A DNA stretch of 64,000 nucleotides, taken from assembly GCF_000143415.4 (NCBI RefSeq), contig NW_003314304.1, forward strand, positions 699,102-763,101, in the 5' to 3' direction. This document shows, piece after piece, positions 1 to 10,289 of the stretch; positions within the stretch are counted from its first letter, which is position 1; the number at the start of each line of letters is the position of its first letter. A program made the position numbers and the translations under genes. Under the pieces are notes generated by a model. That model was not told where the DNA came from, searched no databases, and worked only from the letters and a program-made list of their open reading frames with translations. The DNA comes from Selaginella moellendorffii (Eukaryota; Streptophyta; Lycopodiopsida; Selaginellales; Selaginellaceae).

Positions 1-1959
1 AGCTTGAGGGATTGGACCAGTGAGCGAGTTCCAGCTGAGGTTTAAGGCGATGCTGAGCTGCGAGAGCTGTCCCAGAGCCGGCGGGATCGCTCCTCGCAGC
101 TTGTTCTCTGCGAGGTTGAACTCCATCAGACCACCCAAGCTCGATATCTCGTCCGGGATCACTCCGGTCAGCTCGTTTCTCTGGAGCCGAAGATAGTTCA
201 GCGACGACGATGAGGTGGCCGCCATCGAGAGCTCGCCATGGATGGAGTTGCTGCTCAGATCGAGCGTCGTCAAGCTGCTCGAGTTCCAGAAGGTGGCGGG
301 GATGGTGCCATTCAGGAAGTTGGAAGAAACGTCGAGGTACCCGAGCTTGGTCAGTCGGCCAAGTTCGTCAGGGAGAGGTCCTGAGAGGCGGTTTCTCTGG
401 AGCTCGATCCGGCTCAAGTTGGCGCACGACCCCAGCTCAGGAGGAACCGGTCCGCGCAGATCATTCCCGGCCAAGTCAAGGAAGTAGAGCGCACTGTTCT
501 TGGCGAAATCGACAGGAATGCTACCGTCAAACAAGTTGTTGCTCAGCCTCAAACGTTGAATCCTCGAGCAGTGCCTCGCGACCTCGTCCAAGGTTCCATT
601 CAGCTGGTTCGCGAGGGCGTTGAATAGACGGAGTTGTCCGGAGCTGCACAGGCTTTTGGCCGGGATCTTCCCGGTGAGGAGATTGTTGCTGAGCTCCACC
701 TCGGTCAAGTTGTTCGTGGCTCCAAGCGATGGTGGTATCTCGCCATGCAAGCGATTGGCATCGAGATAGAGTACCTGGAGGTGGCGGAGCTCGCAAAGCT
801 GTCGAGGGATCCTACCAGTGAGCTGATTGTCCGCGAGCCGGAGCTCCAGCAAGCTCGTGGAGTTTCCAAGCTCGGGTGGTATCTCTCCGGTGAGAGTGTT
901 GCTCTCCATCCTGAGTGTTTGGAGCTTGCTCAATCGGCCAAACTCCCGCGGGATGCTTCCATTGAGCCTGTTGCTCGAGACAGAGAGATAGGCCAAGCTC
1001 GGACATCCTGCCGCGATCTCCGGTGGAAACTCTCCCGTGAGCTGGTTGTAGGAGAGATCCATGATGGTGACGAGCTCGAGAGCTCCCAGGCTGGACGGGA
1101 TTCTTCCGGAGAGATGGTTGTAGAAGAGATAGAGGCTCGTGAGGCTCGAGCAGCCGCCAAGCTCCGGTGGGATTGGACCCGAGAAGGAGTTCCGCGACAG
1201 ATCGATGCGCTCGAGAGCCTTGCAGCGGCCGAGCGATGGAGGGATCTCGCCGGAGAGGTTGTTCTGCGAGAGGCCGAGCTGCTGGAGCTGCGTGAGCGAC
1301 GAGAAGCCATCGCGCGGGAGCGTGCCGTGGAAGAGATTGGTGGAGAGATGGAGGGACGTGAGGTTGGCGGAGGTGAAGATCACCGGCGGGATCTCCCCCG
1401 AGAGGGAGTTTTCGTAGAGCCAGAGGTCGGAGAGATCGGGCAGGACGCGAGTGAAAACCGAGGCTAGATCGCCCGAGAGGTTGTTGGTGTTGGCGTAGAA
1501 GCTCTGGATTCTCGTGAGCCGCGTGAAAACCTGTGGAGGGATGCTACCCGAGAAGGAGTTGGTGCCAAGATCGAGGTATCTCATCCTGGAGCAATTGCCC
1601 AGCTCTGGAGGGATCTCTCCCGAGAGATCGTTGAGCGAGAGATCGAGATAGACGAGCTGGGCGAGAGAGCCCACCGCGGGGGAGAGCGTTCCCGAGAGAC
1701 CCATCTGCTGGAGCTGGATGGATTTGACGCGGAGGGATCGTGTGTGGCATTTGATCCCTGTCCAGGCGCAGGGGCAGGCATCGGATGCGTTCCAGGTGCT
1801 GAGCGATCGAGATGGGTCGTGGAGAGAGCTCTTGATGGCGATCAAAGAGGCGACCTCGTTGCGAAGCTCCTCGCTTGGTGGGCAGGACAGGGAGGAGGTA
1901 GCGAAGAGGAGGAGGAGGAAGAGGGCGCTGGGGATTGGAGCTGGATGGTGAGACGCCAT
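1..1959 (-). CDS. LRR receptor-like kinase, N-terminal ectodomain (partial)
   Basis: Reading the minus strand from the ATG at 1959 gives 653 codons with no stop or intron up to the window edge. Residues 1-26 look like a signal peptide (MASHHPAPIPSALFLLLLFA). An LRRNT_2 cap follows, with a W..DACPCAWTGIKC motif, then about 20 repeats of the plant extracellular type (LxxLxLSxNxLSGxIPxxL), many with NxS/T sites. This is the ectodomain of a membrane receptor-like kinase of the LRR XI/XII or PSKR-like kind. The transmembrane and kinase parts would lie beyond position 1. The gene is divergent from the PPR gene at 2328 and shares a 368-bp spacer with it. The long plus-strand open frames here are shadows of this GC-rich gene. 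Ligand and subfamily cannot be told from this part; an LRR receptor-like protein without a kinase is the alternative. Confidence 0.93.
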   Translation of the reverse strand, partial: MASHHPAPIPSALFLLLLFATSSLSCPPSEELRNEVASLIAIKSSLHDPSRSLSTWNASDACPCAWTGIKCHTRSLRVKSIQLQQMGLSGTLSPAVGSLAQLVYLDLSLNDLSGEIPPELGNCSRMRYLDLGTNSFSGSIPPQVFTRLTRIQSFYANTNNLSGDLASVFTRVLPDLSDLWLYENSLSGEIPPVIFTSANLTSLHLSTNLFHGTLPRDGFSSLTQLQQLGLSQNNLSGEIPPSLGRCKALERIDLSRNSFSGPIPPELGGCSSLTSLYLFYNHLSGRIPSSLGALELVTIMDLSYNQLTGEFPPEIAAGCPSLAYLSVSSNRLNGSIPREFGRLSKLQTLRMESNTLTGEIPPELGNSTSLLELRLADNQLTGRIPRQLCELRHLQVLYLDANRLHGEIPPSLGATNNLTEVELSNNLLTGKIPAKSLCSSGQLRLFNALANQLNGTLDEVARHCSRIQRLRLSNNLFDGSIPVDFAKNSALYFLDLAGNDLRGPVPPELGSCANLSRIELQRNRLSGPLPDELGRLTKLGYLDVSSNFLNGTIPATFWNSSSLTTLDLSSNSIHGELSMAATSSSSLNYLRLQRNELTGVIPDEISSLGGLMEFNLAENKLRGAIPPALGQLSQLSIALNLSWNSLTGPIPQA

Positions 1960-2014
1960 ACCTGGACGAGCATTGGAGAGCCTCCAAATCGCGCATTGGA
2001 AGGGCATTGATGGG

Positions 2015-2021
2015 TTTTATA
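2015..2021 (-). promoter_or_regulatory. TATA box of the LRR-RLK gene
   Basis: The minus strand reads TATAAAA here, 56 bp upstream of the ATG at 1959. This is the right spacing for a short 5' leader. Confidence 0.55.
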
Positions 2022-2186
2022 AGAGCCGACAACGCGTCGACCGACACTCGCGTGTGAAACGAGACTCTTGTTTGGAATCTCGCTCGCAACCGGCCAATCC
2101 GAAAAGCGATAAAAAAGGCACGCACTCGTGTGTGAGAACATTCCAAGAAATGATCATTGGTAGCCACAAAGGTGGTTCTTTCTTCC

Positions 2187-2223
2187 ATTTGGGTTGACTC
2201 TCCATCCAAAAGTCAACCCAAAT
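2187..2223. promoter_or_regulatory. Inverted repeat with paired W-boxes
   Basis: Two perfect 13-bp arms (atttgggttgact and its reverse complement) flank an 11-bp spacer. Each arm carries a TTGACT W-box core, the binding site of WRKY transcription factors. The element lies in the shared upstream region of the LRR-RLK (228 bp from its ATG) and the PPR gene (105 bp from its ATG). Confidence 0.6.
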
Positions 2224-2327
2224 GCCTCAAGAGGGCAATTGCGTTCTTTTGTAGCATATACCCAATATGCCATGCCATTCTAAACCATGCTCAATTCACG
2301 AGCTTGAGATCTCTGTGATCTCATGAA

Positions 2328-4118
2328 ATGGAAAACATAGTGGCCAGCATCCGATCGTGCACAGCGTCGAGGGATCTGGAGCAGGCCCGGAGCATCCACG
2401 CCCGGGTTCTGGAGAGCGAGCATCGAGACAACACCCTTCTCGCCAACTTGCTCATGAAAATGTATGGCAGGTGCGGATGCCCAGGCGAGGCACGCAAGAT
2501 TTTCGACGCCACGCTCCATCCCAACGCCTACTCGTGGAGCATTCTCATTGCTGCGTATGCTTTCAACGGCCAGCTTGATCTCGCTCGCCAAGTTCTGGAA
2601 TCAATGCGAGAGCCCGACGTCGTCTCGTGGACAGCGCTTCTCACAGGCTATGCCCAGAACGGGGATCTGGACTCCGCGCAAACAATCTTTAATTCCATGC
2701 CTGTGAGAAACGTTGTTTCCTGGACGGCCATGATCACTGGCTATGCCCAGCTGGGCCAGTTTCTAAAAGCCGAGCTCTTGTTCAAGGCCATGCCAGAGAG
2801 GAACATAGTGTCTTGGACGGCTATGGTTTCTGCATATGCCCAGAACAGGCATTTGCAAGAAGCTCGCGCCTTGTTCGATTCCATGCCCGAGAAGAACGTC
2901 GTCACGTACAACGCGATGATCCAAGCGTACGCCGATTCCCGAGAGATCGACGAGGCGAGAGCTTTGTTCGATCGAATGCCCTCGAGGAACGTTGCGTCGT
3001 GGAATGTGATGCTCAAGACTTATGCCGAGGCTGGGCTTGTGGACAAGACGGAGAACTTGTTCCTGGACATGCCCGAGAAGGACACCGTCTCGTGGAACAT
3101 CGTGATCCAATCCTACTTCTCCAGCACCAAGATCGAAAAGGCGAGGCAGGCCTTCGCAGAGATGCCTCGCCCGGACGTGGTGACTTCCAACATCATGATC
3201 GCGGGCTTCGTCCAGAACGGGCATCTGGACGACGCGAGGAAGATCTTCGACGAGAGGAGCTCGCAGCTCGACATCGTCTCCTGGAACACGATCATCTCGG
3301 CGTACGCGCAGAGGGGAGACTTCGCAGTGGCGCAGGAGCTCTTCGATTCCATGACGCACCGAACGAAGATCACTTGGAACGCTCTCTTCTCGGCATACGC
3401 CCAGCACCGCCGTCTGGAGGAGGCCAAGCTTCTCTTCGATCGAATGCCGCACGAGAGAAGCACGGAGATTTGGAACGCGCTGGCGGCGGCCTACGTCCAC
3501 GACTCGCGATTCAACGAGGCCAAGCGATTGTTTGACGAGATGCCCGAGAGAGATGTCTTCTCCTGGACGGGGATGGTGGCGGCCTACACCACGAGCGGTA
3601 ACTTGGATCTTGCCAGGAGGATGTTCGACAGCATGCCCGACAAAGATCTTGTCGCCTGGAACTCGATGATTGCAGCGCACTGTCGTGTCGGGAATGTGGA
3701 CGACGTGCTGCGCCTCTACACCGGTCTGCTGCTGGCCGGCACTGTCCCCGACGAGGTGACATTCACGACCGTGCTGGGAGCTTCCAGTCACGCGGGGCTC
3801 CTGCGCGAGGGACTGGCTTACTTCGTCTCGATGACGCTCGATCACCGGATCATGCCTTTGCAGCGCCACTACCGCTGCGTGATCGATCTTCTCGGGAGGT
3901 CCGGGCTGCTGCTGGATGCCGAGCAACTGCTCAAAGGCCTGCCTTACAACTTCGCGGCGGATGACATCGCTGGAGCGGCGTTCCTGGGAGCTTGCAAGAC
4001 GCACAGAGACGTCGATCGTGGAGCTCAAGTTGCGAGAGAAGTGATAGATATGGATGCCAAGGATGACACTCCATATGTGCTTCTCTCCAGCATCTACTCC
4101 GGACGAAGAGCTGTGTAG
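2328..4118 (+). CDS. PPR protein, tandem S-type repeats, E-like end
   Basis: This is an intact single-exon gene of 596 codons starting at the ATG in tcatgaaATGg. The protein is almost wholly made of about 31-residue PPR motifs of the S kind, with signatures such as NVVSWTAMITGYAQ and ARALFDSMPEKNV. It ends in an E1-like tail (ACKTHRDVDRGAQVAREVI then YVLLSSIYSG) that stops before any complete E2 or DYW domain. PPR proteins of the PLS/E class bind organelle RNA and act in C-to-U editing or processing, with DYW partners supplied in trans. No clear targeting peptide is visible at the N-terminus, so the organelle is unknown. The 3' part is duplicated and broken at 15102-16532. The gene is convergent with a SAPS-gene fragment 122 bp downstream. 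Confidence 0.93.
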   Translation: MENIVASIRSCTASRDLEQARSIHARVLESEHRDNTLLANLLMKMYGRCGCPGEARKIFDATLHPNAYSWSILIAAYAFNGQLDLARQVLESMREPDVVSWTALLTGYAQNGDLDSAQTIFNSMPVRNVVSWTAMITGYAQLGQFLKAELLFKAMPERNIVSWTAMVSAYAQNRHLQEARALFDSMPEKNVVTYNAMIQAYADSREIDEARALFDRMPSRNVASWNVMLKTYAEAGLVDKTENLFLDMPEKDTVSWNIVIQSYFSSTKIEKARQAFAEMPRPDVVTSNIMIAGFVQNGHLDDARKIFDERSSQLDIVSWNTIISAYAQRGDFAVAQELFDSMTHRTKITWNALFSAYAQHRRLEEAKLLFDRMPHERSTEIWNALAAAYVHDSRFNEAKRLFDEMPERDVFSWTGMVAAYTTSGNLDLARRMFDSMPDKDLVAWNSMIAAHCRVGNVDDVLRLYTGLLLAGTVPDEVTFTTVLGASSHAGLLREGLAYFVSMTLDHRIMPLQRHYRCVIDLLGRSGLLLDAEQLLKGLPYNFAADDIAGAAFLGACKTHRDVDRGAQVAREVIDMDAKDDTPYVLLSSIYSGRRAV

Positions 4119-4991
4119 GAAGATAGTCAGTGGATTGAACATCGATCAATCGGAAAAAGCTTGTACCGGGATGACAACAAAAGCCTGTAAATGTGAGAAA
4201 GAAATAGACATCGATACGTGTGTCACGCTACCTAGCGTCGTCATGACTCGGACGTTGTCGTAACTGGCCCATTCCTCTCCTCCGGAGAGATATCCATTTC
4301 GAACACCAAAACTTCATCCGAGACGGGCCGAAGATCCTGTGTTCCATCGTCAAACTGACTACTCTCGCCGTTTTCCTTGCGTTCGAGACTGTCCAAGTCT
4401 ACCGCTTCGAGGTCTGATGTAATGCCGACCAGGGTCTGTCTGTCTTCTTCGTCCTCCTCCCTGTCTCGCTTGGGCCGTGGACCTTCGCGTTTCAGATGCT
4501 GGACTTGGTTGGAAGATGTAGCCGTGTCAACCAGGTCCTCGTCCTCACCAAGAACTACTTCGCCATCGCTGCCGCTGCTGCTACTGCTGCTGCCGCTATC
4601 TGCTAAGGAAAAATGTATGTTTTGTCCATCTTCAGTCACGTGTGGATTCGTTTCAAGATCGTCTTGAAACGGAAACCATGGTGAGTCCGACCCAAAGAGG
4701 CGAGCACTGTAAGCAGTACATGTCAACTCAATGGCTACCAAAAACTAAGCTCGTTTTACTAACCTCTCCTGCTCGTCGCAAAGGCGAGCAGACTTGATAA
4801 TCACCTCGGAAGAGTCCTCTTCAAAGAAGGCATCCTGCAAAAGAAAAGTGTAAGTGCAGAGGAAGAACAATGACTAGAAATACCTCTTCCGTGTCGTCGT
4901 TATCAAACATGTTGTATCTGAAAACTTTTCTAGTCAAGTTACCAGCCAGCGCAGATATACCATAATCACGATCACAAAGGTCATCTTCATC
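2678..4991. repeat. Left copy of a 2.3-kb direct duplication
   Basis: This segment matches 15102-17407 at roughly 97-98% by eye, in the same orientation. Homology starts at gcaaacaatctt inside the PPR gene and stops at tcatcttcatc inside a SAPS-gene exon. The 8-bp length difference is explained by three small indels: a 9-bp and a 1-bp loss, and a 2-bp gain, in the right copy. Confidence 0.93.
4241..4991 (-). pseudogene. 3' fragment of a SAPS-domain PP6 regulator gene
   Basis: This carries the last two complete exons and part of a third exon of the SAPS gene that is complete at 16657-19797. The acidic Ser-rich tail and the introns are preserved. The fragment ends abruptly at 4991, in the middle of the exon that encodes the DEDDLCDRDYGISALAGN region, and unrelated sequence follows. 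Without the SAPS helical repeats it cannot make a working subunit. The residual 166-codon open frame is therefore a truncated duplicate. Confidence 0.88.
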
Positions 4992-5239
4992 TGCTCAACT
5001 TTCATTCTGGTTCATTCGTCACTGGCAATGCTGACGATTGGTAACGTTTGACTCTCTCACAGCTTCCTTCAGACTCACTTCTTTTCCGTCGTTATTATTT
5101 CAGCAATGTGTGGAAACGAACATCAAAGACTCATGTATCTCCCTCAGCTTGCCCGACTAGACACCATTGCTTGCTGGGTATCGTAATGTTTTTTTCTTCT
5201 TCTGCTTAAGTTCCGAATGCTCAACGGTGACTTTCGTTG

Positions 5240-6332
5240 TGCCGCAGGCACTTACCGAGCCTGATTATGGAAGTGATGCAAGTTCTTTAAGTACGACTTC
5301 AACGAAGGTGTGCCTCTTATCAGATCAGACTGATTGTTTTTTTTTTTTAATCCGTACTTTCTGACAGGTGAAAGGAGGATGGATTCTGGATGGTCAAAAG
5401 AGATGGATTGGGAACAGTACATTTGCAGATGTTGCAGTTATCTTTGCAAGAAATACTGAGACTAACCAGATAAACGGGTACGTTTCTGTGTTTCGGTTTC
5501 CTAAACTCAAGATACTAAGCATTACAGGTTCATTGTGAAGAAAGGAACTCCAGGATACAGTGCAACCAAGATTGAGAACAAATCTCGTTGAGGATTGTCC
5601 AAAACGGGGACATCATTCTTAAGAACTGTTTTATCCCTGATGATGATCGTTTGCCTTGAATAAACTCGTTTGCGGACACAAGCAAGGTACTACTACTTCA
5701 ATCTCCGATGTTTTATCTGCTGAGCGTTTTCAATCTGGTCAGGTGCTTGCGATTTCTAGAATTATAGTTGCATGGCAACCGATCGGCATTTCTATGGGTG
5801 TCTACGGCATGTGTCACAGGTACTTGAATTCTTCTGCGAAACTAATCTTTTCTTTTTTTTCTTTCCTCAAAAGGTATTTGCTAGAACGGAAACAATTCGG
5901 AGCTCCATTCGCTTCACTGCAAATCAATCAGGAAAAGCTCGTTCATATGCTTGGAAATATTCAAGCGATGACATTACTCGGATGGCGCTTGTGCAAGCTT
6001 TACGAGAGCGGTAAGATGACTCCCGGCCAAGCTAGTCTCGCCAAGGTAAACGTTTATTTCATATCGTTTCTTCAAGTTTGCTAAGCTCAGTGTCGTTCTT
6101 GTAGTCTTGGAACACTAAGAAGGCCAGAGAGACTGTAGCTCTGGTTCGAGAACTTCTTGGAGGGAACGGAATCCTGGTGGATTTCCTCGTTGCAAAGGTA
6201 TTTGACTTGTTCTCGATTCTTTCTAGGATCTCATCACGAGTTTTTCTTGTTCAGGCTTTTTGTGACTTGGAACCGATATACACTTCTGGTCGTGAGGTCA
6301 CAGGCATTGCAAGCATCAAACCTCGGCGATAA
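5240..6332 (+). pseudogene. Acyl-CoA oxidase 4 (ACX4-type) fragment, truncated and broken
   Basis: Seven recognisable exons encode the C-terminal half of a peroxisomal short-chain acyl-CoA oxidase: [107 protein letters not shown] and GREVTGIAS. Introns are short and GT-AG. Defects seen are loss of the N-terminal acyl-CoA dehydrogenase domain, a 1-bp deletion near 5582 that brings a TGA into frame, a TGA where Gly is expected near 5656, an internal deletion before SGREVTG, and an end in PRR rather than a peroxisomal SRL-type signal. The gene cannot make the enzyme of peroxisomal beta-oxidation. Confidence 0.88.
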
Positions 6333-6470
6333 GTAAGCTCATTAGCAGCGATGTGATCACTGTTTTGGTCACTGCTGTTTTGTTTTAGAAGCATCTTCGT
6401 CAAGAATGGATGGATTCAAAAATAGCTGCGCATTTCTTAAGTCGCAGCTCTTCACATTTTTTGTAGGACG

Positions 6471-7571
6471 ATGGTGGGCTGCTTCGGGATCAGCTTGATC
6501 AAGCTCTACGTCAAGCATGTGGAGAAGCTTTACGAGCGTCTGGGATTGAAATCCAAGCAGATTGAGCTTGACAACGGGACAACAATTCACTGCTGGGTGT
6601 CTGAGGAGAGCAAGCACCAAGGAAAGCCGCGCTTGATCCTCATCCATGGCTTTGGAGGAAAAGGATGCGTAGGCTGGGAGAATCAGATCGCAGATTTCAC
6701 AAAGCACTTCAACCCGGACTTCATCTTCTTCGGCAAGTCAACCACAAGCAGCAGGCAGAGATCTGAAGTTTTTCAAGCAGAGTGCCTCATCAAGCTCCTG
6801 CGGCAGGAAGAGGTTGAGAAGGTGATGATTGCAGGCACAAGCTATGGAGGATTTGTGGCCTTTCGGATGGCTGCTTTGGATCCGCAGATGGTAACCAAAG
6901 TGGTGATTGCGAGCTCCGGAGTTCCGTCAAGCAACGACTGGATTCTGAACGAGTTCAATGCGACGCACATCCATCAAGTTCTGATCCCGGATTCCGTTGC
7001 TGCAAAGAAGAAAGTTTTGGATCTGTGTGTGTACAAGAAGGCTGCGATCCTGCCGAATTGCCTTCTGGAAGACTTGATGAACCTAAGTGGCATCGTCGTA
7101 TTGACGACTTACAACTTTTTTTTTTTTGGAGTTCGGACAAAACAGAGATCAGAAGATTGAGACGGACTTTTGATCGGGTCGAAGAATGCAACGCCGCTTC
7201 CAACGTTGAATCAGGTACGTTTTTTTGGAAAAATGTTTATGCCGGTTGTGATGATTTTGGTTGTTGGATTGGCAGAAAGTGCTGATAGTTTGGGGATCTC
7301 ACGATCGAGTGTTCAAATTGGATCTGGCTCATGAGCTGCAAAGGTAAAAAATCAAACTATCAACATCCAGTTCTTTTTCCTCTTGAGTTTGAATTGGACG
7401 AAGAATCAACATCCAGTTTAATTTGACGGAAGAAGAATTGTTTTTGGCAGGCACTTGGGTGAAACGTCTAAGTTGGTGGTGATTCAAAACGCAGGACATG
7501 TCCCACAAATGGAAAAGGCCAAGGAATACAACACCATCATCCTCAACTTTCTTTCCGAAGTCAATCCTTGA
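6471..7571 (+). pseudogene. Alpha/beta-hydrolase fold protein, frame-damaged
   Basis: From the ATG at 6471 the protein reads as a plant alpha/beta hydrolase: oxyanion region LILIHGFGG, nucleophile elbow AGTSYGGFVAF, then, in later exons, the acid site VLIVWGSHDRVF (7276-7345) and the His site NAGHVPQMEKAKEYN (7451-7571). The segment around 7090-7200 cannot be read in one frame. FGQNRDQKIETDF is followed by TGA, and one base must be added to continue into IGSKNATPLPTLNQ. Residues also seem to be missing around KHFNPDFIFFGKS, where the family has a few more. It may be a recent pseudogene, or the frame problem may be a sequencing error in a T-run. The substrate is unknown. Confidence 0.65.
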
Positions 7572-7579
7572 TTTATTTT

Positions 7580-8630
7580 TCATTTGATCAATGTTGGAAA
7601 ATATCAGCCCACATCCAAAAAAATTGCTTAAAAACAAAAGTAAGAAACACAACATAAATAAATATAGGTTTGGAATCCAAAAACTTAAATATGAATCGAT
7701 CCTTGTTCAGAATCACCATATGTGCTGATGAAGATGGTGGTGATGGTATTAAAAACTTGTGATTGGAGGTGGTGCCTCTTCTGTTAACGTTTAAAATTGG
7801 CGGTCTGGAGCCTCCTAAACACATGCTGTGTCAGTAATTATGATTTTTGACCACATCAGCTGCCGAACCTCCACCTCAGCAATTGACAAGTTTAAATATT
7901 ACCCTTTAAAAACTGCCACAATTCAGATGATCATAGCTCAAAAAGTGAAAAACCCTTACAAATCCCTCCATGTAATAAGGCCGTAACCATAGTAGTTAAA
8001 TCTCATTGATTGGTTGAATAAACAAAACCAATCAAGCCTACCGGATCAATGCATCCTATAATCACAGTAGGATACAACTCTCCAGACCACGCAACCATCA
8101 CCACATGCATTGGAATCAACTGCACAATGCATCAATTTACAGAAATTCACAAAACTAACCTCATGAATAGTAGTCTTCAGGATGTGTAGTCAGATCCCAT
8201 TGAATTTTTTACAGCGTAATCCATAAATCAAGGAAAAACTAAGCTTTTGATCTCCACCCTGTATTAACGAACAATGAAATAAAGCTCTTTGAAACACGCC
8301 AAAAGCCAGCTCATCAATTCTATTCTTCTAGTTGTCCAATGAACCTGAAGCATATCATCAACAACCTTAAGGACAAATGCAATTATAAAAAATAATTTTA
8401 AACAGCAAAAAAAAAGAAAAAGAAATCAATAAAAACATGAGGCCTCCTGAATTTGAATTTCCAGCTCAATCAATAAGTGAAAATAAAGTACATCAAACAC
8501 AATCCCAAACTTGATTACCTTCATGCTAAAAAAAATATCAAATATAATGCTTGAATTTTGTATGAAGTATATAAAATATATGCATCAGCACAAAACTAAT
8601 TTAACACTGTAGTCAAAAGCAATAATAATA
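7580..8630. other. AT-rich intergenic DNA, nothing recognised
   Basis: This stretch is AT-rich with stop codons in all frames. I see no gene, RNA or clear repeat structure. It probably belongs to the decayed retroelement recognised just downstream. Confidence 0.5.
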
Positions 8631-8830
8631 TACTCATTGCCAGCAATCGACCGTGGAAAAGGTCCCATAAGATCAAATGCCACCAACTTAAACAAACGGG
8701 AAATTACAATTGACTCCAACCATCCTTTTGCAGCACGAAGGGGAGTAATGCGAGCTTAGCACCAAACGCAACTACACACATACCAAATAATATCATATCA
8801 CATCTCCAGCCAATAAAAAGACCTAAAATA
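8631..8830 (-). mobile_element. Ty3/gypsy-type integrase remnant
   Basis: On the minus strand one frame reads RITPLRAAKGWLESIVIS then FKLVAFDLMGPFPRSIAGNEY. This matches the junction between the integrase zinc-binding region and the start of the catalytic core in Ty3/gypsy polyproteins (family pattern: PAGLLQPI, DLLGPFP, AGNRY). A weak YWLEM followed by a C-containing stretch precedes it, with stops. Only about 65 codons survive. Confidence 0.7.
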
Positions 8831-9469
8831 GAATAAAAAAAGAAGTTTATATAAAATATTATATCTTTAATCTACCTCAAGCATTCAAAGCAACTGACAA
8901 AGAGCCAAGAAACTGACTAAGGTCGGCAGTGGCACCACCCTTAAACTCATTGGCATGGGTTTTATCCTCCCCATGGCTGCTAACAGATGGTGGGTTAAAA
9001 TTAACAAACCCATTGCTTAGTAGCCATCAGATGACTGACAAGAGGGTTGATCCTACATTTATAATCTGAAAATAGAAAACAATTAACCACATAAATAGAA
9101 TAGAGACTTTTAAGTATATTAGTATGTTGCATTATTTCTTAGTTATATATAAATTAATTTACATAAAAATATAAAATATGGCATTTGCATATTATAATAT
9201 TTTTGAATGTAGAAATTAGTAATTTCTTAACATCCAAGTTTATCCTAAATTGGAAAGCCAAGCTTTTGGTTAACTTAGATTTCATCATTGGGCAGAAAAA
9301 CTTTTATCTTTTATGCTTTTACATTCTATCTAATCCATGCCACATCCACTTCAACCCTGCTGTGACAAGCTTGTTTAGGGTAACTCACATCTTTCTTGAG
9401 TCATTGTCAACTATTGATTGACATGTCCTTTTTAGGAAACCGCAGAGATTTCAGAGGAATGAAGATGAA
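8831..9469. other. AT-rich spacer
   Basis: There is no convincing gene. A minus-strand open stretch at about 8877-9004 (NPPSVSSHGEDKTHANEF followed by a short hydrophobic run) reads like protein but matches nothing I recognise. It may be more of the retroelement. Confidence 0.4.
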
Positions 9470-9588
9470 TGAATCATTTATCATTTTAAAGCACAAGCTG
9501 TTGGATTTCTTGGGCAATTTGTCCTATGTGATTCATTTATCATTTTAAAGCACAAGCTCCTGGATTTCTTGGGCGACTTGTCACTATG
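9470..9588. repeat. Two-copy tandem repeat, about 59 bp unit
   Basis: The string catttatcattttaaagc with its following cttggatttcttgggc-like sequence occurs twice, about 59 bp apart, with a few mismatches. Confidence 0.8.
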
Positions 9589-9689
9589 CTCTCAATCAGG
9601 AAATTCCAGTATTCTGCACATTTAATACAATAAAAAGTTTTGCAAGATGTGTTTAATCTAAACTTGATGACCATTTGCAGATTGTTTGA

Positions 9690-10060
9690 TTTATCACTGC
9701 TCTGGAATGGCTGGTGTTATCTGAAGCCTGTTGCTGTTGACATGGCTCTGCTTCCAGCTACTCAAATGTTGGAATTTGTCACCCAACTCAGTCGATGCCA
9801 ACAGCCTTCAGTGATCAGGTTTTGGAACTTAATGGCATAAAGGCACAAGAGCTGGATAAAGTGATTATACAGAAGTTTATTGAAGCATTTGACAGACAAA
9901 TGGTGGTGGAATCACAAGTTTCAGCTTTGAATTGCCTACAGACCTGTTCATTCTGCAGTAGTTCAGTGGCCACATTTTTTTATCTGCGGGTATGCATCAG
10001 TGCCGAGCAATATTCTCCATGAACCTTAGCCCCAATCCATTGGCCATTTTTCAGATTGAC
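9690..10060. other. Coding-like stretch of unknown identity
   Basis: Short plus-strand frames such as VLELNGIKAQELDKVIIQ followed by KFIEAFDRQMVVESQVSAL have protein-like composition, but no complete gene can be built. I do not recognise the family. It may be an exon relic. Confidence 0.3.
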
Positions 10061-10289
10061 AACGGCAAGTAATTCCCCGTGACCTGTTTGTTTTGTCAAA
10101 ATTTCATGTTTTGATTGTTTGTCAGACATATGTACAGACATTTGTCATTTGCCTTAAACAAACAAAAGAAATTGGTACAAATTTTTTAATTATATCTATC
10201 TAAACTCACTTTTATTTCTGGTCTCAAATTCTGGAACATAACGATTAAACTATATTTAAATAATCAAAACTCTTTCATCTTAAAACACT

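Noticed and set aside
634-1467. Long plus-strand open frame of 277 codons
   Set aside because: It is the antisense shadow of the LRR-RLK. The Glu/Arg-rich text comes from reading LRR codons backwards.
2763-4142. Long minus-strand open frame over the PPR gene (459 codons), and the matching one at 15234-16556
   Set aside because: Both mirror the PPR repeat codons, lack any family signature, and the same pattern appears in both duplicate copies.
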